The notes under the pieces are model-generated. The model saw only the letters and a list, made by a program, of their open reading frames with translations, ran no database searches and was not told the origin of the DNA. The position numbers were made by a program, and so were the translations under genes. DNA of 64,000 nucleotides from Cunninghamia lanceolata (lineage: Eukaryota > Streptophyta > Pinopsida > Cupressales > Cupressaceae): NCBI GenBank assembly GCA_027924645.1, contig BSBN01000860.1, forward strand, positions 6,386,001 to 6,450,000. Direction: 5' to 3'. Positions within the stretch are counted from its first letter, which is position 1. Each line of letters starts with the position of its first letter. Of the stretch, positions 22,201-32,400 are shown one piece after another.

Positions 22201-22478
22201 AAGAAAATGATAATATTTTAATTGAAGATTTCTCCAAAATTTCTAAAGTTGAGTCACTGCTTTATCTCTGCATCGACGCACTCCCAGAACACAAAGAAAA
22301 TTTTAGGAAAATGCGAAGGGAAAAGGAAGTTTGGAAATCAAGAATGAAGCATATAGGTATACCAAACTTCCCTAAAATTCAGGAGATCGTTGCTGCCTTT
22401 CAGGAGTGGAAGACCCAACGTGCTTCCCAAGCTACCGATAGCAAATCAGGAGATGCTGATTCGTCGCCCCAATCATAA
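19288..22478 (+). pseudogene. LTR-encoded reading frame, 5' LTR copy (unknown function)
   Basis: The ATG at 19288 matches the start of the 3' LTR copy. A 1-bp deletion near 19362 shifts the frame, which is then open to TAG 21045, with further stops at 21156, 21450, 21588 and 21717 and the natural TAA end at 22476-22478. The first ~560 codons predict a mixed globular domain (AIFCPKLVQECMNRYDP, HAYYWEDWMYFF, RDWFDLPHAP). A middle part is rich in Ser, Pro and Lys with a basic RLRTKGKRKK stretch like a nuclear localisation signal. The last ~250 residues are strongly helical and charged. It does not resemble gag or pol and I do not recognise a family. Comparison with copy 2 shows TAG at 21045 replacing CAG. 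It lies wholly upstream of the LTR's apparent TATA box, so it would need its own promoter. Confidence 0.75.
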
Positions 22479-22627
22479 TCTCATTGGCTTGTTCTCTTTT
22501 CAGTTCCTCTTTATGTTATTTTCAGAAAACTTGTTTCTTTGAAATCAGTTGTTTAAACTAAATCCCGTACGGGTCAGAGTTATGTTAACTCTGGATTTAA
22601 TTTACTCAAGGACATAATTAAGACTAG

Positions 22628-22638
22628 CATATTTATAG
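22628..22638 (+). promoter_or_regulatory. TATA-like box of the 5' LTR
   Basis: CATATTTATAG lies about 600 bp before the LTR end and is conserved in the 3' LTR (about 34038-34048). If it drives genomic RNA, U3 is ~4.5 kb and includes the long reading frame. Confidence 0.45.
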
Positions 22639-23233
22639 TTTTTTTTTTAAAAGGCTAGGGGTGAGAGAGAAATTTAGGAAAAGAAAAGGAGAAGAAAATT
22701 TTTAGCGAACGGTTCAGAGTTTTACATTATGTGATAATTGTCTAAGTAATTTTCATCTGTGAATGGGAAGAAGAAACAATTACTACCTATTTGGATCTGT
22801 GTGTTTGAATGTGTGGAATTAGATTTTCTGTGTGAAATCTCCTTTCATCTGGTAATTGCTCTTTATTTGGACACTTGTCATATATGTTTTATTCTTTATT
22901 GGTTCAGCAAGTTCGAATGAATGTTTTCATGTATTTCAATGTACCAAAGTAGAATCTATGCATTCTATCCTGTTACTGTATAAATTTATCACGTTCATGA
23001 CATGGCTATGTATGAATGTTAGTCTGCCTTAAGCATTTTCTGGTTAAAAGTGCATTTGGATAGTTAAATAGATTGAATTCATTGAAAACTTTAAAGGGAG
23101 CTGTACCTAAATTTAGAGGGGAACTGAGTTAAAAGGTTCACCCATTTGTTGTTTAACTCATTTTTTCTTCAAAAGAGGGGTATAGAGTCAGAATAAATTA
23201 TTTTCAGAATAAGGACAAATCTGTTAACCAACA

Positions 23234-23256
23234 GTTTTTGGCGACTCCACTGGGGA
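23234..23256 (+). other. Primer binding site region of the Gypsy element
   Basis: Directly after the 5' LTR comes TTGGCGACTCCACTGGGGAT, the expected position and style of a tRNA primer site in plant Gypsy elements. The tRNA partner was not determined. Confidence 0.7.
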
Positions 23257-23308
23257 TATATAGATAAAATGATTAATTAAAGATTGGTCGCCTGAATATG
23301 AAGCAACA

Positions 23309-25063
23309 ATGGTGCTTCCACACGAAAACATAATTCCTGTTCTACAACCAAATCTTGGATTTCAAGACAAGCAGGAAGACATTATTGGCCAGTTGAATAC
23401 CCTTGCTTGGCGTACTCGACAGAATAGTGAAGATTACAGAAGAGCAAGCAGAGTGTTAGAACAAGAAGAGGAATTGGCCGATAACCTGAGATTGCTATTA
23501 CTCATGCAGAGAAGAAGACAGGCACGAAATGTAGCAAGAAACCAAGTTCTCGAAGCACAAAGAAACCAAGAACAGCAAAGAAATCAATAACTACCTATCC
23601 AGTTTTAATATTTTAAGCTGGATTCTAGACCGTATACCAGGTCTTCTAGAAGAGAGGGAGTTAAGGACCCTACCTTTCAAGCACTGTAAAACCTTAATTT
23701 TCCTTATATCCCTACTCGTGCAAGAAGAGCTAGAAGTAGACCCCCTAGCCCTCCCAAACCTACTACTTCTCCTGTCTGTCATGCCTTAACTCTTTCAGGC
23801 ACCGTTATCCCCTTAGCTATAAATTTTCTACCTGTGGCTCAACCTTGGGGAGCTGCCATAGGACCTCTGAACCTAAGGGCTAACCTAAATCCTTTACCTA
23901 AAAATGCAAGAGAAAATTTGCCTAAGTTCAATGAAGACGACAAACAATCACCAGAAGAACATTTGTGTGCTTTTGCAGCAGTATGTAGTGTCTTAGGTGT
24001 ACAACACCAAGATGTCGCCATAAGACTCTTTGTGCAGACTTTAACTGACACTGCGGCACAATGGTTTTACCACCTGACTGATTCCTCAATTACAAATTGG
24101 AACGAAATGAAGACTGCTTTTGAAAATAGGTTCAAAAGTGCAGAGGATGAACATTACCTCCTTGCATAGCTGACTCAGCTTAAAAAAGAGATTCATGAAC
24201 TTATGAGGGAGTTCGTGGCTAAGTTTAATAGAATTGTGAACAAAATCCCTGCTACTAAAAGACTGTCTGGCGAAAATCAAAAATGTTTCTTTATTAATTC
24301 TATGCCTCCTGATATTAGCTTCCATCTCAGGAGAGGTGTAATTGCTGATTTGCCAGCAGCACAAGCCTTAGCAGTCGGATTGGAGGATGACCTCATTATG
24401 GCCGGTAAATGGAAGATAGAGGTTCAGGTGCCAAATGCCCAGCCCTCATCATCTACGGATCCTGTAGTGCAAAGGTTGGTTAATGATATGATGGCCTTGA
24501 AGAGGTAACTACCTAAAACTGGTGCCCCCTTTCAACAACCGTATCAAGATATAAGCAGGAGGAATTTGAATCAACAAGCAAATACTAGTAGAGCTTTACC
24601 CCTGACATCAGCACAGCCAAGACTGACTATTGAAGCTCCTCTTGGGAGGGGAAACATGTGTATTTTTCACTTGACTACCGACCATGATGGAAATTCTTGC
24701 CCAAAATTGCTCAGGTACACTCAGATGACTGCTACTCAAGATATGCTAGGGGAAGCCACAAAAGAAGAGAGGAACTTTGGGGAACCTGGCGGCTCTGAGA
24801 TACACTTCCTAGAATACGAGTCTGATTCAGAAAGGGGAGGTGAAATATTGGTAACCCTTGAAGATCCTTCATGCGCTGTGCTCACTAGGAGTCAGAGGAA
24901 TATGAGACCATCTAATACTCAAGAAGTACCTAGCAAAGGTAAGGAGCCTTTAACTAGAACTCATGATGCTAATATGAAGGCTCAGGAAAATAGATTGCTA
25001 CATAGAAATGATCTACATGCTTCTTTTGATATTGTAGATTTCTGTAAGTCTGCAAAAATTTAA
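23309..25063 (+). pseudogene. gag: gag of the Gypsy element
   Basis: One frame throughout, from the ATG at 23309, cut by TAA 23588, TAG 24167, TAA 24506 and TAA 25061. The first piece is a Gln/Arg-rich coiled-coil-like N-terminus. 23834-24430 is a clear retrotransposon capsid domain (NLPKFNEDDKQSPEEHLCAF, TAAQWFYHL, NWNEMKTAFENRF, MREFVAKFNRIVNKIP). A zinc-knuckle-like CIFHLTTDHDGNSC lies near 24657-24700. The stop at 24167 falls in LLA-stop-LTQLKK, where gag proteins normally have Gln, which fits CAG to TAG decay. It would form the particle that packages the RNA. Same frame as the following protease, so gag-pro was probably one polyprotein. Confidence 0.9.
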
Positions 25064-25087
25064 ATTTCTCCTATTGAGTATCTCAAG

Positions 25088-26239
25088 TTGAAACCTACTG
25101 AACTTGACAAACTAGTCAAACATGTTAAAGGTAGTCCTGCACAAACTAAATTTGAGAATCAATTAGAGGTTGATGCTGAATCCCCCATTGCCAGACTATT
25201 TTCTTCCTCATCTGAGTCACCCTTGTCCGCCCCTAAAACAATTCCCAATTCATCAACCAATGCTCCTTATACCGATTTGAAACCCAATCCTTTCTATGTG
25301 TCTTTGTTTATCAATGGCCATAAACTTAGTAACTGTATTATAGATTCAGGAGCCTCTGATAACATTATGCCTTCCTCTGTGGCTAAAGCCCTAGGGCTAT
25401 CACTCACAAAAACATTTGGTAGATGTTATTCTATGGATGGAAAACAGGTTTCCTTGCTTGGACAGATTAAAGATGCACGAGTTGCTCTTGCAGCTTACCC
25501 TGACAAAAGAGTCAAATTGACTATTTTGGTAGCAGATATTCCTGCCAGTTATGGAATGCTTTTGAGTAGGACATTTTGCAAGGATTTGGGTGGAGAAATC
25601 AAACTAGATTGGTCAGAGGCCACAATCCTAGTGGGGAAGCAGAAAGTGAAGCTGGAACCTGAGCCCAAGTGCAAGTTCACTGTCTACCCCTCTGATGATC
25701 CCAAGGCCCAGATTTTGTTTGAGGAATGTGAATTTGGCAACTATTTTCTCTCCTCTGAACAGAGCTGTGAGTTAGATCTCAAAGAAGAATTAATGCAAAG
25801 GTCTGTACATTCTGATGATTTATGGGTTATGGAATTTGATGGCAGTTGTGCTACTGCTGGTTCAGGGGTTGGAGTTGTGTTGATCTCACCTGAAGGTGAA
25901 ATTTTTTCTTATTCTTTTAAGCTAGAGTTTAAAAACACCAATAATACTGCAGAATATGAAGCTTTACTGCTTGGATTATCTAAAGCTAAAGGAAAGGGTG
26001 TGAAGGTACTTAAGGTGAAGGGTGATGCTGAACTAATTATGAAACAGGTAAGGGGAATCTTTTCTATCAAGAATGAAAGACTAAGGCATTACAGAAATAG
26101 GGTATGGGATGAAATTGAATATTTTGATGCCTTCTCTATTGAAACAGTTCCCAGATATCAAAACTCCCGAGCAGATTCTTTAGCAGTATCAGCTTCTCTC
26201 CTTTTGCCTCATTTGGATTTCAAAAAAAGATTCTTATAA
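25088..26239 (+). pseudogene. pol: Protease plus additional RNase H of the Gypsy polyprotein
   Basis: An open 383-codon segment in the gag frame. The retropepsin motif IIDSGASDN is at residues 84-92, followed by the usual flap and GMLLSRTFCKDLGG. A second domain, residues 245-370, is an RNase H: FDGSC with D251, TAEYEALLLGL with E289, KGDAELIMKQ with D313, and SRADSLA with D363. All four acidic positions are present. It precedes reverse transcriptase, whereas the standard Gypsy RNase H follows it (27600-28000). An extra RNase H is known from Tat-type Gypsy elements. The frame ends in TAA at 26237, just after an A7 run (26222-26228), where the reverse transcriptase frame begins. Confidence 0.88.
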
Positions 26240-28985
26240 AATAGAAATGATATATTGTCCTAATGTCCCCGACAATGCCGAGAGCTGGCAAGTTTTTGAA
26301 AGTGATAATCAGATCAGAAAGTTTTTAGAAAATGCTGAAATGTTCCTGGGGACCTATTTTGAAGGTTCCGAAACAGAGTGTAAAGAATTCAGTCCTGACC
26401 CTGGGATTAATCCAAGAGACAACATGATTCAGTTAAAGGGAAACAAAATCCCTAAAGGGCTAGTCTCTTTAGAACATTTATTTTCTCGAAGGGATGAATA
26501 TGTTAAAGGCAAACCTCCTTGTGTTACTGATAAAGCAGAGGATTATGAGAAGATAAATATTGGGGATGAAACTAATCCTAAATGGGTATCCATTGGTAAG
26601 TGCTGCTCTTCGGAGGAGAAAAACAAATTGATCAAATTGCTAATCAAATATAAGGATGTTTTTGCCTGGTGTTATGATGATCTCAAAAATTTTAGACATG
26701 GGCAGTTTCAACATCATATTCCTTTGAAAGCAAATGCAGCTCCATTCAGACAAAAGCTGAGAAATTATAACCCCAAAGTTGTTGAAGCCATTTTTAAGGA
26801 GATTGATAAGATGTTGAAAGCTAGAATTATCTATCCAATCCATCACTCCACTTGGGTGGCAAATATTGTTCTAGTATGAAAGAAGAATGGAGAAATAAGG
26901 ATCTATGTTGACTTCAAAAACTTAAACCAGGCTAGCCTAAAAGATAACTATCCCTTGCCTGTGATGGACCACATCTTGCAGACAGTTGCCGGATCTGAAA
27001 TGATGTCTATGCTGGATGGTTTCTCAGGTTACAATCAGATAGGTGTAGCTGTAGAATATCAACATAAGACTGCTTTCACCACATCTCGAGGAACTTTTGC
27101 CTATAGTCGAATGCCCTTTGACTTGATTAATGCGGGAGCAACTTTTCAGAGGGCAATGGATTCATCTTTTAGAGACCTGAAGAACAGGATTATTGTTATT
27201 TACCTTGATGATTTGACTATCTTTTCCAAGAATAGAGAAGATCACTTGAGAGATCTGGAGTCTGTCTTGCAAAGGTGTCGAAGCCATGGCATCTCACTCA
27301 ACCCTAAGAAGTCAGTTTTCTGTGTGACTGAGGGAAAATTGTTGGGACACCTAGTCTCAAAAGACGGAATCAGAATTGATCCAGAGAGGGTCAGGGCAAT
27401 TCAACAACTTAGTCTCCCTTCAAATAGGACTGGAGTCAAATCCTTCTTTGGTCAAATCAATTTTCTCAGGAGGTTCATTCCTAACTTTGCTGAGATTACA
27501 AAACACATTGTTGGGATGATGAGCGAGAAACAACCTTTCAAGTGGAATGAAGTTGCTAAGAAGGCATTTGAAGACATTAACGAAGCAATTGCAAACACTC
27601 CCACTTTGGTAACTCCTAACTTTCAAAAGGATTTTATTATTTACTGCTATGCTTCAGATCACACTATGTCAGGTATTTTGTTACAGAAAAATGAATTAGA
27701 TGAAGAGGTTCCCATAGCTTTTATGAGCATTCCCCTTAAAAAGCATGAGCTGAAATATTCTTTGGTTGAAAAATAAGCTTTTGTTGTGGTTAAAGCTGTG
27801 AAGCAATTCAGGTATTGTATACTTCATTCCCATTTAGTTGTTTTTGTTCCAAATTCAGCTGTGAAAAGTATTTTGACTCAACAAGAAGTAGGACTAAACA
27901 ATAGAGCAACGTGGGTTGCCAAAATTCAGGAATATGATCTAGAAGTTAAGCCTACTAAGTTGATCAAGGGTCAAGGTTTATGTAAGTTGATTGCTAAGAA
28001 CAAAGAACAAGAAGGAGAAGGACTCCCCACAGTTTTATTGGTAAGCTTGCAAGACCCATGGTTTCTGGATGTGGCACATTATCTTACATATGGGGATTGT
28101 CCTAATCCCCTGACTCCTAAAGAGAAAAGAAACCTAAAGCTAAAAGCTACAAAATATGTTATTTGGGGGGATGTCCTTTATAAGAAAGGATTAGATGGAA
28201 CTTTCCTGAGGTGTGTAGATAAAGAGCAGCAGAATAAGCTCTTAGAAATTTTCCATAATGAAGCATGTGGTGGACATTTTTCTTCTTCAGTCACAACTTT
28301 CAAGATTCTCAGAAATTGTTACTATTGGCCAGGGATGTTTAAGGATGCATATAGATGGGTGGCCAATTGTGAAAAATGTAAAATGTTCTCAGGGAGGCCA
28401 CAACTTACTGCTCTGCCTCTGAGGCCTGTTGTTATTGAAGAACCCTTTAAACAATGGGGATTGGATTTTATTGGGCCTATCACACCCCCTTCAAGTGCAG
28501 GGCATACTCACATCTTAACAGCAACAGATTATTTCACAAAATGGGTTGAGCCAGCCCCTGTAAGAAGAACAACTTCAGAGGTGGTTTGTAATTTTCTCAA
28601 GGAAAATATTTTGGTACGATTTGGTGTGCCCCAGAAGATTGTAGCAGACAATGCTACCAGTTTCTCTTCAGTTGAAATGACTTCTTTCTGTTATGAACAT
28701 AGTATTTCTCTCTCCCATTCATCAGATTACTATCCCCAAGGGAATGGACAAGCTGAGTCCAGTAACAAAAACCTGATTGCTATCATGAAGAAATTGGTGA
28801 ATGACAACCCCAGAGATTGGCATAAGAGGTTGTATGAAGCACTCTGGGCTGACAGAATAACTCCTAAAAGAGCAATTGGGATGGCACCTTTTGAATTAGT
28901 TTATGGGATAGGTGCCCAATTATCTTTACCTCTGGAGCTATCTACAACCAAGCTGCAAAGTGTGATTGAGGATCAGTATTTCTAA
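26226..28985 (+). pseudogene. pol: Reverse transcriptase, RNase H and integrase of the Gypsy polyprotein
   Basis: It is in a different frame from gag-protease; the two frames overlap at the A7 run 26222-26228, so one inserted A would explain the split. Reverse transcriptase spans about 26700-27450, with the TGA at 26877 in LV-stop-KKNGE, then MLDGFSGYNQ and VIYLDDLTIFSK (YLDD catalytic pair). A weakened RNase H follows, interrupted by TAA 27774. Integrase has the HHCC zinc motif (H157, H164, C195, C198 counting from 27786) and D227, D288, E324, a D,D-35-E triad that looks intact. It synthesises cDNA and inserts it, but several stops disable the polyprotein. Confidence 0.93.
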
Positions 28986-29310
28986 GATTCCCTGGAGAAG
29001 AGGATTATGTATTTAACCAAAATTGAAGAAGAGAGAAACGAGTTGGTTGACTGAATTACTATGCATCAGGCCAGAGTCAAAGAAATTTTTGACAGGAAGA
29101 CAAGACCCAGGAAGTTCATGGAAGGAGATGAAGTATTATTGTGGGATAGAAGGAGAGAACCCAAAGGTGCACATAGGAAATTCGACTCGCTCTGGAGTGG
29201 GCCTTTCAATATTCACCAGGTTTTGGGTCCAAATTCTTTTAAATTGAAATATCCTGATGGAACTGTTTTACCCCTGTCCTATAATGGATAGGATCTCAAG
29301 CCGTATCGTC
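28986..29310 (+). pseudogene. pol: Integrase C-terminal end
   Basis: It continues the integrase frame after TAA 28983. TGA 29052 is the next break, then HQARVKEIFDRKTRP and FDSLWSGPFNIHQVLGPNSF, the C-terminal GPF module. It ends near 29310. No chromodomain follows. Confidence 0.85.
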
Positions 29311-29490
29311 TGTGAACAGGGTCCCCTGTTTTGTACATAGTTTCCCCTTTTGTTTGGTTTTGTGTTTTCTTTTCCTGTTTTTGTTTTGCCCGTTCTGTTT
29401 CCTTTCTTCTCTATTTTCCTTTTTCTACGAAACCGGAGCTTCTGAGTTCTCTGCATTTTGCCATAAAATGCAGTCCCCAGTCAGAGCCAA
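29311..29490 (+). other. 3' untranslated region of the Gypsy element
   Basis: T-rich sequence to the 3' LTR. The bases just before the LTR (CAGTCAGAGCCAA) make only a weak polypurine tract. Confidence 0.5.
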
Positions 29491-32400
29491 TGTTACCTGT
29501 TGAGTCGCCATAATTTTTTTATTGGTTGGTAATATTTCTTGAACAAGAGCAGGTTTACCGTGTTATATTTTTTGGTCATACCTTTGTTTCTAAAATTGGC
29601 TCTTGATCCTTCAAATTTGACCTGTTTGTCGTCTTTGTAGACAAAGTTGCTTAAGGTTTGAACCTTTGAACCTGAACCATTCTCAAAAAGTTCAAAGTTC
29701 AATGGTTCAATATGTCTGAAGTGTCTCATAAAGCAAGTTCTTGTTTTGTTTGTCTTAAACATCTTTGAACTTTCAGGTTGAACTTGAACCTTCCGCTTGT
29801 ACTCTGTAGCGAGGTTTAAGGTTCAATGGTTCAACGGTCTTAAGGTTCAACATTCACTGTCTTCTTGTAAGTCAGGTCACACAGTTACCTTGTGTAATTA
29901 TTGAACTTGAACCTTCCGCTCGTACTCTATAGCGAGGTTCAATGGTTCAAGGTTCAACAGTTCACTGTTTCATAGATAAAAACCTTTTGCCAAAGCCGCG
30001 TAACTTTTTGCTGGTCTACATAACATTTGCGTCTTTGAACCTTCGTATTGAACCATATCTTTACAAGTTCATCGGTTCATAAGTTAAGTCCCTGTTCCCG
30101 TAAGTTAATCTTTTTCTTATCTATAAGGTCCAGTTGGCATGTTTGAACCATCATATTGAACCACCGCGTTGAACCATGTCCTCAAGGTTCAATGGTTCAA
30201 TAGTTCAAAGATTTGGTGATTTTGGTCCCATTTGCTCCCGCGGCTTTCTAAGTCAAACTTAGCGGCAAAGTTGGAGGAAATTATATCAGAAACTCATTAT
30301 GAGACTGAGAGCTCTAATTTAGCGGAGACTACAGATAATCATTATACTTTGTGATGGCACGTGAATACTACTTGCTATTAATGAAGAAATCAGAGTTCAT
30401 GTCTTTTCAAATATTTTTGGCACGTTTTATTCTGAGCAATAATTATTCATTCTGGAAAGTGCCATTATTAACCAAGAACAAGCCAAGTTTAGCAAGTAAA
30501 CATACTGTGCAACACGGAGAAGGATAGCGCCGGAAGTGTAAGGCTCTTTTTGCTCAAGTTTTCGCAGTGAATTCAGATATCCTGAAGGTGAGTTCTATTT
30601 CCCCTGTGCTATTCCTATTTCTTACGCTGGAAAGAGGAATCTTTGGAATTTCTGTTGTTTTCAAAATTCCAAAGTGTTTTATTGTAATCTTCCAACCATG
30701 TCTTTGAAATCTACGTGTTTGGGAGATGAACATGGCCCTGGCCTTACTTATTCTCACTCAGAATTTGGAGATACTGCATTGGTTCAATATGATTTAGAGG
30801 AATTTAAAGAAAGAGCTAGAAGCCCTGTTCAAACCCCTACAATGAAGAAAATTGTAGATAGTGGCTTAATTAAAGCTGCAGCCTTTCCTCAGGCTATATT
30901 CTGTCCAGAGTTAGTTCAAGAGTGTATGAACAGATACGACCCCCAGGACAGGTGCGTCAGAAAAGCAAACGGGGATGTGTTATTTCATGTCGACAGACAA
31001 ACCCTCATGTCTGTGATGAAGATACTGCCTAAGGAGGCGTATTCCAGCCTTGACATTACTACCTCCAATGGGTATTTCTTGGAGAAGAGACCAGCTTACA
31101 AAAGTGTAATAGCAAGGAACTGGCTGCTAAAATTTCAAAAGGGCGGTTCAAGGCTGCCCAGGCCACTTACTAGAGATCATTTGATAAAGGAAGTAAGGGA
31201 TATTGTGGTGTTGTTACACAGACTGAGAGGCAATCAGCATGCCTATTACTGGGAGGATTGGATGTACTTTTTCATACAAGTCATCCTTCAAGGCGAACAA
31301 TATTTGGATTGGCCTGAAATAGTGGCTGACTGTCTACATCAAGGTTTAAGCAATTGTCCGGGCAACAGAAATTTCTATATGTCTTCGTACCTGTTCTATT
31401 GTATAGCATCCACAAGAGATTGGTTCGACCTGCCCCATGCACCCTTGGTTGAGAATAGTAAGATTTACGAATATTATTCACATTTACAGAGAAAGAATTG
31501 TTATGAAAATTATAAAAGGGTCAATGATGTCTTCACTGGAAAGATGACCTATGAACTGGCAGGCAATTCGGGTAAGAGAATGACCAGTGAAGTAATCCAA
31601 CTGATCAGTATCTACGGTAGCTTCTTCATCCAATTTTCTGAGTTCACGTACATACGAGTTGGAGGATTTGATGGTGAACATATGAAGTTACCTAGATATG
31701 TATTTGATCATTTTGTGCTAATGGAGGTATGTAGGCAGCTGGCACATGTTGACAAGAAATTTTCATCAAAAAAGGGTTTTGGTATTGCTTTTCCTATTGA
31801 ACTTGGGCATTATTCATGCCATTCAAAATCTGATGCCTTGAATCTGGAGGTGAACCTCCAAAGGTTCAATTTCCAATTCTTCACTGCCAGGGCTCAATTC
31901 GACAGTAAACGGTTTGTCAAAGATAACCTAGATTCTGGAACAGGGCACTCACACCTTCCTAAGCTAGAAGATTATTGGGAAGACTGTACAGATGAATTTG
32001 AGGTTAGGAGAAGGCTGTGGCATAGACTTTCTTTGGGGCAGATAATTACACTTAATTTAAACATGGACATTTCTGGAATTTTTAATGATGATGAATAAGT
32101 GGTTGATCCACAATTTGAGAAAGTAGAACACTTACCCATTCCAGAGGTGGACTGGAGCAAGAAAGAGGAAGACAGAATTGAAATTAAAACCCTTCCTGTG
32201 ATAAGGAGGACTGAGAAATGGTTGAGAGAAAAGAGACAGGAAGGGCTTAAGAATAAAACTGTCCAACAATTCTCTTCAATGGTCGCATCATCGCTTCCCA
32301 TGGACTCTTCTAATCAACCTCTTGCTATCTGTGGTGCAGGTGCTTCCAAAGCATCAACTGAGAGAAGCCCTGTCACCAAGAGATCCGGAAGAGTCCTCAC

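Larger units (their letters stand above)
18082..23233 (+). repeat. 5' LTR of the Gypsy element
   Basis: It begins TGTTACTTGTTGAGTCGCC and ends GTTAACCAACA. It pairs with 29491-34646. A TATA-like CATATTTATAG is at 22628-22638 and a possible poly(A) signal AATAAA at 23192. These place most of the LTR, including the long reading frame, in U3. Confidence 0.93.
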
